This document shows, piece by piece, positions 39,484 through 47,764 of a DNA stretch of 64,000 nucleotides. Origin of the DNA: Betaproteobacteria bacterium (GTDB lineage Bacteria; Pseudomonadota; Gammaproteobacteria; Burkholderiales; Usitatibacteraceae). Numbering within the stretch: the first letter of the stretch is position 1; each line of letters opens with the position of its first letter. A model generated the notes under the pieces. It made no database searches and was not told where the DNA came from. It was given only the letters and a program-made list of their open reading frames with translations. The stretch spans positions 1 through 64,000 of the forward strand of contig JADJEZ010000016.1 of the NCBI GenBank assembly GCA_016708825.1. The letters run 5' to 3'. Both the position numbers and the translations under genes were made by a program.

Positions 39484-39998
39484 CACTCGCCCTTCCAGTA
39501 GTCGACGCCCGCGTCGGCCATCGTCATGTGGCGAAGGCGCGCTTCGCCCGAGCCGCCGAACGCGCCGATCTTGCCGGAGTCCGGGTACTCGCAGACTTCC
39601 GCCGGCATCATGGTGCTCACGGAGAGGTAGGCGAGCTCGGCATCGGAATCGTTCACGATCTGGTGCGCGGTCTCGGGGCCGCCCACCGGGCAGCAGATGA
39701 CGTCGCCGGCGCGCACCTTGCGGCGCTCCTTGCCATAACGCAGGGTGCCCTCGCCGCGCACGATGAAGAACATCTCCTCTTCGGCGCGATGGCTGTGAAA
39801 CGGGCAGGAGGTCTTCCCCGGCGGGACCACGTCGTAGGAATACCCCAGGTTCTTCGCGCCCACGAGCGGCCCGATGCGCACCGCGTCGGCCTCGAACTTC
39901 CCGCCCACGGCGGAGAAGTGCTCGAGCGCGAGTTCGTCCAGGTTGACCACCCGCGAGTCGATCGCCCGCTTCGGCGCGGCCTCGTCATGCTTGCTCAT
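39483..39998 (-). CDS. Cupin-domain protein inside the nuo operon
   Basis: 171 residues, small beta-barrel protein, not a complex I subunit. Metal-ligand positions of the first cupin motif are visible: PFHSHRAEEEMFFIVRGEG (two His and a Glu near residues 65-75). The second motif gives GGPETAHQIVN near 105 with a His. The C-terminal part (YPDSGKIGAFGGSGE) is usual for this uncharacterised group. Its ATG overlaps the nuoD stop (ATGA) and its TGA touches the nuoE start (TGATG), so it is translationally coupled on both sides and must be made with complex I. The function is unknown; a metal-dependent enzyme or an assembly/stability role are both possible. Confidence 0.85.
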   Translation of the reverse strand: MSKHDEAAPKRAIDSRVVNLDELALEHFSAVGGKFEADAVRIGPLVGAKNLGYSYDVVPPGKTSCPFHSHRAEEEMFFIVRGEGTLRYGKERRKVRAGDVICCPVGGPETAHQIVNDSDAELAYLSVSTMMPAEVCEYPDSGKIGAFGGSGEARLRHMTMADAGVDYWKGE

Positions 39999-41248
39999 CG
40001 GTCGATCTCCCCGAACACGATGTCCATGGTGCCGATGATGGCGACCACGTCCGCGATCATGTGGCCCTTCACCATCTCGTCCATGGCCGCCAGGTGCGGG
40101 AAGCCCGGCGCGCGGATCTTCAGGCGCCACGGCTTGTTGGCCCCGTCGGAGACGAGGTAGATGCCGAATTCCCCCTTCGGGTGCTCGACGGCCGCGTAGA
40201 CCTCGCCCGGCGGCACGTGCATGCCCTCGGTGAACAGCTTGAAATGGTGGATCAGCTCCTCCATGGAGGCCTTCATCTCCACGCGCGAGGGGGGTGCGAC
40301 CTTGTGGTCGCCCGTGATCACCGGGCCGGGATTGGCGCGCAGCCACGCGATGCACTGGCCGATGATGCGGTTCGATTCGCGCATCTCCTGCACGCGCACC
40401 AGGTAGCGGTCGTAGCAGTCGCCCTCCGAGCCCACGGGGATGTCGAAGTCCATCCGGTCGTAGACCTCGTAGGGCTGCTTCTTCCTCAGGTCCCAGGCGA
40501 TGCCGGAGCCGCGCAGCATCGGGCCCGTGAAGCCCAGGGCCTGGGCGCGTTCCGGGCTCACCACGCCGATGCCCACCGTGCGCTGCTTCCAGATGCGGTT
40601 CTCCGTGAGGAGCGTCTCGTAGTCGTCCACGTACGCCGGGAAGCGGCGCGTGAAGTCCTCGATGAAGTCGAGGAGCGAGCCCTGGCGGTTGGCGTTCAGG
40701 CGGGTGATCTCGGCCGCGCTGCGGCTGCGGGTGGACTCGTACTGCGGCATGCGCTCGGGGAGATCCCGGTAGACGCCGCCGGGGCGGTAGTAGGCCGCGT
40801 GCATGCGCGCGCCGGAGACCGCCTCGTACATGTCGAAGAGGTCCTCGCGCTCGCGGAAGGCGTAGAGGAACACCGTCATGGCGCCCACGTCGAGCGCGTG
40901 CGAGCCGATCCACAGGAGGTGGTTGAGTATCCGCGTGATCTCGTCGAACATCACGCGGATGTACTGCGCGCGCTCGGGGACCGCCACGCCCACGAGCTTT
41001 TCTATCGCCATCACGTAGGCGTGCTCGTTGGCCATCATCGACACGTAGTCGAGGCGGTCCATGTAGGGCACGGACTGCACCCAGGTACGCGTCTCGGCAA
41101 GCTTTTCGGTCCCGCGATGAAGCAGACCGATGTGCGGGTCGGCGCGCTGCACCACTTCGCCGTCCAGCTCCAGCACCAGCCGCAGCACCCCGTGCGCCGC
41201 AGGATGCTGAGGTCCGAAGTTCATCGTGTAGTTCTTGATCTCGGCCAT
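39995..41248 (-). CDS. nuoD: NADH-quinone oxidoreductase subunit D
   Basis: 49-kDa-type quinone-site subunit, related to hydrogenase large subunits, 417 residues. Signatures: NFGPQHPAAHGVLRLVLELD at the N-terminus with the quinone-binding His, HIGLLHRGTEKLAE near 40, and SHALDVGAMTVFLYAFRERE near 115. The C-terminus FGEIDR is typical. The ATG at 41248 shares a base with the nuoC stop (TGATG). Confidence 0.97.
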   Translation of the reverse strand: MAEIKNYTMNFGPQHPAAHGVLRLVLELDGEVVQRADPHIGLLHRGTEKLAETRTWVQSVPYMDRLDYVSMMANEHAYVMAIEKLVGVAVPERAQYIRVMFDEITRILNHLLWIGSHALDVGAMTVFLYAFREREDLFDMYEAVSGARMHAAYYRPGGVYRDLPERMPQYESTRSRSAAEITRLNANRQGSLLDFIEDFTRRFPAYVDDYETLLTENRIWKQRTVGIGVVSPERAQALGFTGPMLRGSGIAWDLRKKQPYEVYDRMDFDIPVGSEGDCYDRYLVRVQEMRESNRIIGQCIAWLRANPGPVITGDHKVAPPSRVEMKASMEELIHHFKLFTEGMHVPPGEVYAAVEHPKGEFGIYLVSDGANKPWRLKIRAPGFPHLAAMDEMVKGHMIADVVAIIGTMDIVFGEIDR

Positions 41249-41850
41249 CAGCTTTTTCCCGCCCCGTAGCTGTCCTCGCGGATGACGCGCGGGACGATCT
41301 CGCGCGGCTCGATGGTGACCGGCTGGTAGATCACGCGCTTCTGCACCGGGTCGTAGCGCATCTCGACGTGCCCGGAGACGGGGAAGTCCTTCCGGAAAGG
41401 GTGCCCCATGAAGCCGTAGTCGGTGAGGATGCGGCGCAGGTCCGGGTGGCCCTCGAAGACCACCCCGTAGAGGTCGAAGGCCTCGCGCTCGTACCAGTTG
41501 GCGGCGGGCCAGACGTCGATCACGGAATCGACCCCGGGAAAGCCGTCGTCCGGGCAGAACACCTTCACCCGCAGGCGCCGGTTGTGGCGCAGCGACAGCA
41601 GGTGCAGCAGCACCGCGAAGCGCGGGCCGGCGGGCGGGGCGTCGCCGAAGCCCTCGTAGTCGTTCGCGCACAGGTCGACCAGGGTGGAAAAGGCGAGCGT
41701 CTCGTCGTCGCGCAGCACCCGCGCGGCCTCGACGAGATCTGCCGCCGCCACTTCGATCGTGAGCTCGCCGCGGTCGGCCACGGCGCGCACGAGCTTCTCC
41801 CCGAGCGCGGCGGCCACGTCCCTCTCGAGGGACCGGATCGCGTCGCCCAT
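41248..41850 (-). CDS. nuoC: NADH-quinone oxidoreductase subunit C
   Basis: 30-kDa-type subunit of the Q-module, 200 residues. The conserved block ANWYEREAFDLYGVVFEGHP near 130 and RILTDYGFMGHPFRKDFP right after it identify the family. The C-terminus ends in the usual PVTIEPREIVPRVIRE region. It is separate from nuoD, not fused as in E. coli, and follows nuoB by three bases. Confidence 0.97.
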   Translation of the reverse strand: MGDAIRSLERDVAAALGEKLVRAVADRGELTIEVAAADLVEAARVLRDDETLAFSTLVDLCANDYEGFGDAPPAGPRFAVLLHLLSLRHNRRLRVKVFCPDDGFPGVDSVIDVWPAANWYEREAFDLYGVVFEGHPDLRRILTDYGFMGHPFRKDFPVSGHVEMRYDPVQKRVIYQPVTIEPREIVPRVIREDSYGAGKS

Positions 41851-41853
41851 CGC

Positions 41854-42339
41854 CTAGCTGCGCCGGATCGTCTGGGTGCGCTTGATCTTGTTCTGCAGCT
41901 GCAGCAGCCCGTAGATCAGCGCCTCCGCCGTGGGCGGGCAGCCGGGGACGTAGATGTCCACGGGCACGATGCGGTCGCAGCCGCGCACCACGGAATACGA
42001 GTAGTGGTAGTAGCCGCCGCCGTTGGCGCAGGAGCCCATGGAGATGACCCAGCGCGGCTCGGACATCTGGTCGTAGACCTTGCGCAGCGCCGGCGCCATC
42101 TTGTTGCACAGCGTGCCGGCCACGATCATCAGGTCGGACTGGCGCGGACTCGGCCGGAAGACGATCCCGAAGCGGTCCAGGTCGTAGCGCGCGGCGCCGG
42201 CGTGCATCATCTCCACCGCGCAGCAGGCGAGGCCGAAGGTCATGGGCCAGAGCGAACCGGTGCGCGCCCAGTTGAGCACGTTGTCGACCTGGGTCACGAT
42301 GAAACCCTGGCCGGAGGCGCCCTGCGACATGTCAGTCAT
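41854..42339 (-). CDS. nuoB: NADH-quinone oxidoreductase subunit B (cluster N2)
   Basis: Carries the [4Fe-4S] cluster N2 that reduces quinone, 161 residues. The cluster cysteines are in FGLACCAVEMMHAG (adjacent pair), SMGSCANGGGYYHYSYSVV and VPGCPPTAEAL. The ATG at 42339 is chosen because GGGAG lies just upstream and the length matches the family; an in-frame ATG at 42381 would add 14 unlikely residues. Confidence 0.96.
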   Translation of the reverse strand: MTDMSQGASGQGFIVTQVDNVLNWARTGSLWPMTFGLACCAVEMMHAGAARYDLDRFGIVFRPSPRQSDLMIVAGTLCNKMAPALRKVYDQMSEPRWVISMGSCANGGGYYHYSYSVVRGCDRIVPVDIYVPGCPPTAEALIYGLLQLQNKIKRTQTIRRS

Positions 42340-42423
42340 CGATCGCTCCCATGAACGGCGCGGCCCGTCCGTTCGGCGCATCCCGACGAGAATGGCGGGG
42401 CCCCTGCCTGGCGGACCGGGCCC

Positions 42424-42792
42424 TTACTCCCATTCGAGCGCCCCTTTCTTCCACTCGTAGACGAAGCCCACGATCAGGATCGCGAGGAACAGCATCATGG
42501 CCCAGAAGCCGAACCAGCCGATTTCCTGGAGCACGATCGCCCAGGGGAAGAGGAAGGCGATCTCCAGGTCGAACAGGATGAAGAGGATGGCGACCAGGTA
42601 GTAGCGCACGTCGAATTTCATGCGCGCATCCTCGAAGGCTTCAAAACCGCACTCGTACGGAGAGAGCTTCTCGGCGTCGGGCTGGTGGGCACCGGTGAGC
42701 CGCCCCAGCGCGCCGCTCACGACGATCGCCCCGATGCCGATTGCGCATCCGATGGCGAGGAACAGCAGGACGGGAAAGTAGTTTTCCAGCAT
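42424..42792 (-). CDS. nuoA: NADH-quinone oxidoreductase subunit A
   Basis: First gene of the complex I operon: three-helix membrane subunit of 122 residues from the ATG at 42792 (MLENYFPVLLFLAIG). The quinone-site loop KLSPYECGFEAFEDAR with its exposed cysteine and RYYLVAILFILFDLEIAFLF identify it. The ATG at 42810 would add six residues without support. It lies 66 bases downstream of the tRNA-Leu gene, and no separate promoter is evident, so read-through from the tpiA-secG promoter is possible. Confidence 0.97.
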   Translation of the reverse strand: MLENYFPVLLFLAIGCAIGIGAIVVSGALGRLTGAHQPDAEKLSPYECGFEAFEDARMKFDVRYYLVAILFILFDLEIAFLFPWAIVLQEIGWFGFWAMMLFLAILIVGFVYEWKKGALEWE

Positions 42793-42857
42793 GGCGCCTG
42801 ATGGGAACACGGAACCCGTGCCGGGGGAAACCGGAAGCCCGGCGGCTTCTTCTCAAC

Positions 42858-42942
42858 TGGTGCGGTCGGAGAGACTCGAACTCTCACACCTTTCGGCACT
42901 GCCCCCTCAAGACAGCGTGTCTACCAATTCCACCACGACCGC
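42858..42942 (-). tRNA. tRNA-Leu (anticodon GAG)
   Basis: 85 nucleotides including an encoded CCA. The acceptor stem GCGGTCG pairs fully with CGACCGC, the D-loop has GTGGAATTGGTAGACACG, and the anticodon stem CTGTC/GGCAG encloses TTGAGGG with anticodon GAG. A long variable arm (TGCCGAAAGGT) marks a class II tRNA, and the T-arm has GTTCGAGTC. It reads CUU/CUC leucine codons. Its position between secG and the next operon is the same as I recall in other proteobacteria. Confidence 0.97.
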
Positions 42943-42968
42943 ACTGCGCACAGCAGGTACTGCGAGGA

Positions 42969-43334
42969 CTATTTCGGGATCTGCGAGGACTTCGAAAGCG
43001 GATCCCCCGACGGCGCCGGCGCTGACGGGGCGGGCACGGCCGGTTGCGTCGCGGACTGCCCCGCGTCGGGCTTGATCGACTCCGTCACGCCGCCGGACTT
43101 CGAGGGCGAGCCCGAAAGGAAGGTGAGGCCGAGGCTGGTCGCGAAGAAGACGGCCGCGAGCACGCCGGTGGCGCGGGACAGGAAGTTGGCCGCGCCGGAG
43201 GAGCCGAAGAGGCTTCCCGCCGAGCCGCTGCCGAAGGCCGCGCCCATGTCGGCGCCCTTGCCGTGCTGCAGGAGCACCAGCACGACGATGGCCACCGCCG
43301 CGAGCATGTGAAGCACGATCACCAGGGTATGCAT
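42969..43334 (-). CDS. secG: Preprotein translocase subunit SecG
   Basis: Accessory subunit of the SecYEG channel, 121 residues. Two membrane helices (LVIVLHMLAAVAIVVLVLLQ and ATGVLAAVFFATSLGLTFL) flank the conserved cytoplasmic loop HGKGADMGAAFGSGSAGSLFGSSG. The C-terminal tail is Ser/Pro/Ala-rich, as usual in betaproteobacteria. It starts ten bases after the tpiA stop. Confidence 0.96.
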   Translation of the reverse strand: MHTLVIVLHMLAAVAIVVLVLLQHGKGADMGAAFGSGSAGSLFGSSGAANFLSRATGVLAAVFFATSLGLTFLSGSPSKSGGVTESIKPDAGQSATQPAVPAPSAPAPSGDPLSKSSQIPK

Positions 43335-43344
43335 TTCGAACCTT

Positions 43345-44106
43345 TCAACCTGCGGCGACGGCTGCGCGCCATATCGCCAGGAAATCTTCCGCCACCAGCG
43401 ACGCCCCGCCGATGAGTCCTCCATCGACATCCGGCATCGCGAACAATTCCGTCGCGTTGGCACCCTTCACGCTGCCGCCGTAGAGCATCGGCAGCCGCGC
43501 GGCGACGGCCGCATCCTGCTTCGCCACCCTTGCGCGCAGGAAAGCGTGGGCTTCCTGCGCCTGCGCCGAGGTGGCGGTCTTGCCCGTCCCGATGGCCCAC
43601 ACCGGCTCGTAGGCCAGCAGCGCGCCATCGAGCGCCGCGGCCCCGGATTTCTCCAGCACCGCGTCCAGCTGCCGCGCGAGCACGGCCTCGGTCTCGCTCC
43701 GCTCCCGCTCCGCGAGCGTCTCGCCCACGCAGAGAATCGGCGTGAGCCCGGCCTTGCGGGCCGCGGCGACCTTCTCCGCGACGATCGCGTCGGTGTCCCC
43801 GAACAGGGTCCGGCGCTCGGAGTGGCCGACGATCGCAAGGGTGGCCCCGAATTCCCGGAGCATCGCGCCGGAGACATCCCCCGTGTACGCGCCCTTCTCG
43901 AAGCGGCTCACGTCCTGCCCTCCCCAGGCCACCGGCGAGCCCTCCAGGAGCCCGCGAACCTGGGCCAGGTAGGGCGCCGGCACGCATACCGCGAGGTGGC
44001 GGCCGGCCTTCGGCGAAACCTCCGGGAGGATCGCTTTCAGCAGTGCTTCATTGCCGGGAAGGCTGCCGTTCAACTTCCAGTTCCCGACCACGTATTTCTG
44101 CCGCAT
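43345..44106 (-). CDS. tpiA: Triose-phosphate isomerase
   Basis: Cytoplasmic glycolytic enzyme, 253 residues, interconverting DHAP and glyceraldehyde-3-phosphate. Catalytic residues are in place: Lys and Asn in GNWKLNGS at the N-terminus, His in AIVGHSERR near 97, and Glu in AYEPVWAIGTGKT near 168. The phosphate-binding loop MLYGGSVKGANATE is near 210. First gene of the tpiA-secG-tRNA-nuo run, with a good sigma-70 promoter 23 to 52 bases upstream. Confidence 0.98.
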   Translation of the reverse strand: MRQKYVVGNWKLNGSLPGNEALLKAILPEVSPKAGRHLAVCVPAPYLAQVRGLLEGSPVAWGGQDVSRFEKGAYTGDVSGAMLREFGATLAIVGHSERRTLFGDTDAIVAEKVAAARKAGLTPILCVGETLAERERSETEAVLARQLDAVLEKSGAAALDGALLAYEPVWAIGTGKTATSAQAQEAHAFLRARVAKQDAAVAARLPMLYGGSVKGANATELFAMPDVDGGLIGGASLVAEDFLAIWRAAVAAG

Positions 44107-44128
44107 GCGCGCCCCTCAAAACCGTCGG

Positions 44129-44158
44129 ATTTTACAGGCTCGGCCCTTGCCGGGTCAA
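44129..44158 (-). promoter_or_regulatory. Sigma-70 promoter for tpiA (TTGACC - 18 - TAAAAT)
   Basis: On the minus strand the -35 TTGACC (44158-44153) and -10 TAAAAT (44134-44129) are separated by 18 bases, five of six matching the consensus in each box. Transcription would begin near 44122, about 16 bases before the tpiA ATG. It may drive tpiA, secG, the tRNA and possibly nuo. Confidence 0.6.
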
Positions 44159-44198
44159 TTTGGGCCCTTCTCCCGGCACCGCCGGCGACCCGCAGGGG

Positions 44199-44228
44199 TT
44201 GACAGGCCGGGATCATTTCGATGATTCT
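44199..44228 (+). promoter_or_regulatory. arsR promoter with palindromic operator candidate
   Basis: A perfect -35 TTGACA (44199-44204) lies 18 bases before a weak -10 (GATTCT, 44223-44228). Between and overlapping them is the palindrome ATCAT-TTCG-ATGAT (44212-44225), well placed for a repressor such as ArsR to block RNA polymerase. Transcription would begin almost at the arsR ATG (44235). Confidence 0.55.
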
Positions 44229-44234
44229 GGAACT

Positions 44235-44570
44235 ATGCAAAACAAGGAAGCCGTCGCCGCCCTCGCAGCCCTGGCCCACGCCTCGCGCCTCGCGGTCTTT
44301 CGCCACCTGGTGGAGGCCGGCCCGGCGGGCGATACCCCCGGGCGCATCGCGGGGCGCCTGTCGATCCCCGCCTCCACGCTGTCCTTCCACCTGAAGGAGC
44401 TTTCCCACGCGGGCCTGGTCGCCTCGCGGTCGTCGTCGCGGTTCCTCGTGTACTCGGTCGACTTCGCGCGGATGGCCGACCTCATGGCCTTCCTCACCCG
44501 TAGCTGCTGCCACGGCATGCCGGAAGCCTGTTTCGCCACCGTCGAGACCGCCCTCTCCCGCCACCGCTGA
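44235..44570 (+). CDS. arsR: ArsR-family arsenic-responsive repressor
   Basis: Winged-helix repressor of 111 residues. The HTH runs from ASRLAVFRHLVEAG through IAGRLSIPASTLSFHLKELS, and the wing follows (GLVASRSSSRFLVYSV). No CxC pair is present in the recognition helix as in the E. coli type. Instead a C-terminal SCCHGMPEAC offers three cysteines for binding arsenite, as in several betaproteobacterial ArsR groups. It opens the arsR-arsC-acr3 operon and is divergent from tpiA. Self-repression through the palindrome at 44212-44225 is likely. Confidence 0.92.
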   Translation: MQNKEAVAALAALAHASRLAVFRHLVEAGPAGDTPGRIAGRLSIPASTLSFHLKELSHAGLVASRSSSRFLVYSVDFARMADLMAFLTRSCCHGMPEACFATVETALSRHR

Positions 44571-44573
44571 AAA

Positions 44574-45080
44574 ATGGCCCCCTCCATGCGCGAAGCTCCC
44601 CTGAACGTGCTGTTTCTCTGCACCGGCAACTCGGCGCGCTCGATCCTCGCCGAATCGATCGTGAACGCGGTCGACCCCGCGCGCTTTCGCGGCCACAGCG
44701 CGGGCAGCCATCCCGCCGGCCGCGTGAACCCGTTCGCGCTCGAACTGCTCGCGAGGAACCGCCTCCCCGTCGCGGGCCTGCGCAGCAAGAACTGGGAGGA
44801 ATTCGCGGCTCCCGGCGCCCCCCGGATCGATTTCGTCTTCACGGTCTGCGACAGCGCCGCCGGGGAGGCCTGCCCCATCTGGCCGGGGCGACCGGTGACC
44901 GCGCACTGGGGCATCGCGGACCCGGCCGCCGTGGAGGGCACGGATGACGAGAAGCGACGCGCCTTTGTCGAGGCCTTCGAGGTCCTCAAGCGCCGCATCG
45001 ACCTCTTCGCGAGCCTGCCGTTCGCCACGCTCGACCGGCTCGCGCTCCAGTCGCGCCTGCGCGACATCGGCGGGCGCTGA
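44574..45080 (+). CDS. arsC: Arsenate reductase, LMW-phosphatase fold (thioredoxin-linked type)
   Basis: Cytoplasmic enzyme of 168 residues that reduces arsenate to arsenite. The LMW-phosphatase P-loop CTGNSARS holds the nucleophile near residue 16, and the two resolving cysteines are in TVCDSAAGEACPIWPG near 98-106. HWGIADPA near 115 provides the acid Asp. This three-cysteine set belongs to the thioredoxin-coupled class rather than the glutaredoxin-coupled E. coli ArsC. It begins three bases after arsR and is followed by the efflux gene after four bases. An ATG at 44586 is an alternative start. Confidence 0.93.
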   Translation: MAPSMREAPLNVLFLCTGNSARSILAESIVNAVDPARFRGHSAGSHPAGRVNPFALELLARNRLPVAGLRSKNWEEFAAPGAPRIDFVFTVCDSAAGEACPIWPGRPVTAHWGIADPAAVEGTDDEKRRAFVEAFEVLKRRIDLFASLPFATLDRLALQSRLRDIGGR

Positions 45081-45084
45081 CGCC

Positions 45085-46131
45085 ATGGGGACCTTCGAGC
45101 GCTATCTCTCCTGGTGGGTGATCGCCTGCATCGGCACGGGAATCGCGCTCGGGCAGGTGATGCCGGGCGCCTTCGAGGCGATCGGGCGCCTCGAGGTGGC
45201 GAAGGTGAACCTGCCGGTGGGCGCGCTCATCTGGGTGATGATCGTGCCGATGCTGCTGAAGATCGACTTCGGCGCGCTCCACCAGGTGAAGGAGCACTGG
45301 CGCGGCATCGGCGTCACGCTTTTCGTGAACTGGGCGGTGAAGCCCTTCTCGATGGCGCTCCTCGCCTGGATCTTCGTGCGCCACCTCTTCTCGCCCTGGC
45401 TTCCGGCCGCGCAACTGGACAGCTACGTGGCCGGCCTCATCCTGCTGGCCGCCGCGCCCTGCACCGCCATGGTCTTCGTCTGGAGCGAGCTGTGCCGCGG
45501 AAACCCCTATTTCACGCTGTCCCAGGTGGCGCTGAACGACACGCTGATGATCCTGCTCTTCGCGCCCATCGTGGCGCTCCTCCTGGGGCTTTCCAGCATC
45601 ACGGTGCCGTGGGACACGCTCCTCGCCTCGGTGGTGCTCTACGTGGCGATTCCCGTCGTCCTGGCGCAGCTCTGGCGCCGGTGGCTGCTCGCCCGCGGCG
45701 AGGCGAGCTACCGCGCCACGCTCGCGCGCATCGGGCCGTTCTCGATCGCCGCACTCCTCGCGACGATCGTCCTGCTCTTCGGCTTCCAGGGCGAGGCGAT
45801 CCTGCGCCAGCCGCTGGTCATCGCGTTGCTGGCCGTGCCGATCCTGATCCAGGTGTTCTTCAATTCCGGCCTCGCCTACCTCCTCAACCGCCGGCTGGGC
45901 GTCGCGCACGAGGTCGCGGGGCCCTCGTGCCTCATCGGCGCGAGCAACTTCTTCGAGTTGGCCGTGGCTGCGGCGATCACGCTCTTCGGCCTGCAGTCGG
46001 GTGCGGCGCTCGCGACCGTGGTGGGCGTGCTGGTCGAGGTGCCGGCGATGCTCGCCGTGGTGAAGGTCGTCAACGCAACGAAGGGGTGGTACGAGGCGGG
46101 CCCGCGCCGGCCTATCCGAAGCGGCCCGTGA
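45085..46131 (+). CDS. acr3: Arsenite efflux transporter, ACR3 family
   Basis: Inner-membrane arsenite exporter of 348 residues with ten predicted helices. The essential cysteine lies in the ACR3 signature LLAAAPCTAMVFVWSELCRG near residue 130, and the second conserved region GASNFFELAVAAAITLFGLQSG is near 285 with its Glu. It exports the arsenite made by ArsC. The last 20 bases overlap the end of the convergent pstB gene. No arsH, arsA or arsD is present. Confidence 0.95.
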   Translation: MGTFERYLSWWVIACIGTGIALGQVMPGAFEAIGRLEVAKVNLPVGALIWVMIVPMLLKIDFGALHQVKEHWRGIGVTLFVNWAVKPFSMALLAWIFVRHLFSPWLPAAQLDSYVAGLILLAAAPCTAMVFVWSELCRGNPYFTLSQVALNDTLMILLFAPIVALLLGLSSITVPWDTLLASVVLYVAIPVVLAQLWRRWLLARGEASYRATLARIGPFSIAALLATIVLLFGFQGEAILRQPLVIALLAVPILIQVFFNSGLAYLLNRRLGVAHEVAGPSCLIGASNFFELAVAAAITLFGLQSGAALATVVGVLVEVPAMLAVVKVVNATKGWYEAGPRRPIRSGP

Positions 46132-46888
46132 TGTAGTCCTCCGTCGCCTGCTCCTTCGGCTTCAGGAAGATCTGGTCGGTCTCGCCGAACTCCACGAGGT
46201 CGCCCAGGTACATGTAGGCGGTGTAGTCGGAGATCCGCGCGGCCTGCTGCATGTTGTGGGTGACGATCACCACCGTGTACTCGTTCTTCAGTTCCTCGAT
46301 CAGTTCCTCGATCTTCGCGGTCGATATCGGGTCGAGCGCCGAGCAGGGTTCGTCCAGGAGCAGCACCTGCGGCTTCACCGCAACGCCGCGGGCGATGCAC
46401 AGGCGCTGCTGCTGGCCGCCGGACAGGCTGGCACCGCTCTGGCTCAGCTTGTCCTTCACCTCCTCCCAGAGCGCGGCCTTCTGCAGCGCCCATTCGACCC
46501 GTTCTTCCATCTGGCCCTTCGGCAGCCGCTCGAAGAGGCGCACGCCGAAGGCGATGTTGTCGTAGATCGACATCGGGAAGGGCGTGGCCTTCTGGAACAC
46601 CATGCCGATCTTCGCGCGGATGAGCGAGACGTCGCGCTTGGAAGTGAGGAGGTTCTCGCCGTCCATCACGACCTCGCCCGTGGCGCGCTGCTCGGGGTAG
46701 AGCTCGAACATGCGGTTGAAGGTCCTCAAGAGCGTGGACTTCCCGCAGCCCGAGGGCCCGATGAACGCGGTCACCTGGTTCTCGGCCACGTCGAGGGAGA
46801 CCTTCTTCAGCGCCTGGAAGCTGCCGTAGTAGAAGTCCAGGTCGCGCACCCTGAGCTTCGGCTTGTCGAGTTCCTGCACGGTGCCCAT
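46112..46888 (-). CDS. pstB: Phosphate ABC transporter ATP-binding protein
   Basis: ATPase of the high-affinity phosphate importer, 258 residues. Walker A is GPSGCGKST near 45, the Q-loop is GMVFQKATPFPMSIYDNIAFG, the ABC signature is LSGGQQQRLCIARG near 155, and Walker B is VLLLDEPCSALDP. The PstB-typical IYDNIAFGVRLF is present. It is the last pst gene here: no phoU follows, because the convergent acr3 gene overlaps its end. In most bacteria phoU is next, so the regulator must lie elsewhere or be absent. Confidence 0.97.
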   Translation of the reverse strand: MGTVQELDKPKLRVRDLDFYYGSFQALKKVSLDVAENQVTAFIGPSGCGKSTLLRTFNRMFELYPEQRATGEVVMDGENLLTSKRDVSLIRAKIGMVFQKATPFPMSIYDNIAFGVRLFERLPKGQMEERVEWALQKAALWEEVKDKLSQSGASLSGGQQQRLCIARGVAVKPQVLLLDEPCSALDPISTAKIEELIEELKNEYTVVIVTHNMQQAARISDYTAYMYLGDLVEFGETDQIFLKPKEQATEDYITGRFG

Positions 46889-46906
46889 GGGTCTCGCCTT
46901 TCGGGA

Positions 46907-47764
46907 TCAGTGCTTCTTCGAAAACAGCATCCGGGCCGCGATGTTGATCGCGAGCACCAGCAGCGTGATGAGCGCGGCACCTCCCCAGGCGAGGCGCTGC
47001 CAGTCCTCGTACGGGCTCATCGCGAACTGGAAGATCACCACCGGCAGGTTCGCCATCGGCGCGTTCATGTCGGTCGAGGTGAACTGGTTGTTGAGCGCCG
47101 TGAAGAGCAGCGGCGCGGTCTCCCCCGATATGCGCGCCACCGCCAGCAGCACGCCGGTGAGGATGCCCGCGCGCGCGGCGCGGTAGCTCACCAGGGTGAT
47201 CATCTTCCAGGTCGGGCAGCCGAGCGCCACCGCGGCCTCGCGCAGGCTGTTGGGCACGAGCCGCAGCATGTCGTCGGTGGTGCGCACCACCACGGGGATC
47301 ACGATCACCGAGAGCGCCAGCGCCCCGGCCCACCCGGAAAAGTGGCCCACCTGCGCGACCCAGACCGCGTAGATGAAGAGGCCGATCACGATGGAGGGCG
47401 CCGAGAGCAGCACGTCGTTCACGAAGCGGGTCACGGGCGCCAGCCAGCCGCGCCGCCCGTACTCCGCGAGGTAGGTTCCCGCGAGGATGCCAACGGGCGT
47501 GCCGATCAGCGTGCCGACGCCGGCCATCAGGACGCTGCCGAGGATCGCGTTGGAAAGCCCGCCGTCGCCACCCGGGGGGGGCGTGGGCTGCGTGAAGAGC
47601 GAGGGTCGCAGCGCCGCCGCACCCTCCCAGAGAAGCGTGGCGATGATCCAGGCGAGCCAGAAGAGCCCGAAGGCGAGTGCGGCCGCCGAGAGCGCCATCA
47701 TCACCGCGTTCACGCGGCGGCGGAACCGGTAGACGCGGTTCGAGGCGTCGAGCTTCGCGTTCAC
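46907..47764 (-). CDS. pstA: Phosphate ABC transporter permease PstA
   Basis: Inner-membrane permease, 285 residues, six helices. The EAA loop is LREAAVALGCPTWKMITLV near 180. N-terminal helix LSAAALAFGLFWLAWIIATL and the periplasmic loop with FTQPTPPPGGDGGLSNAI are typical of PstA. The GTG start overlaps the pstC stop (GTGA), so the two are coupled. Confidence 0.96.
   Translation of the reverse strand: MNAKLDASNRVYRFRRRVNAVMMALSAAALAFGLFWLAWIIATLLWEGAAALRPSLFTQPTPPPGGDGGLSNAILGSVLMAGVGTLIGTPVGILAGTYLAEYGRRGWLAPVTRFVNDVLLSAPSIVIGLFIYAVWVAQVGHFSGWAGALALSVIVIPVVVRTTDDMLRLVPNSLREAAVALGCPTWKMITLVSYRAARAGILTGVLLAVARISGETAPLLFTALNNQFTSTDMNAPMANLPVVIFQFAMSPYEDWQRLAWGGAALITLLVLAINIAARMLFSKKH

Noticed and set aside
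42340..42381. Upstream ATG (42381) as the start of nuoB
   Set aside because: It adds 14 residues without family similarity, while the ATG at 42339 has a ribosome binding site and gives the normal length.
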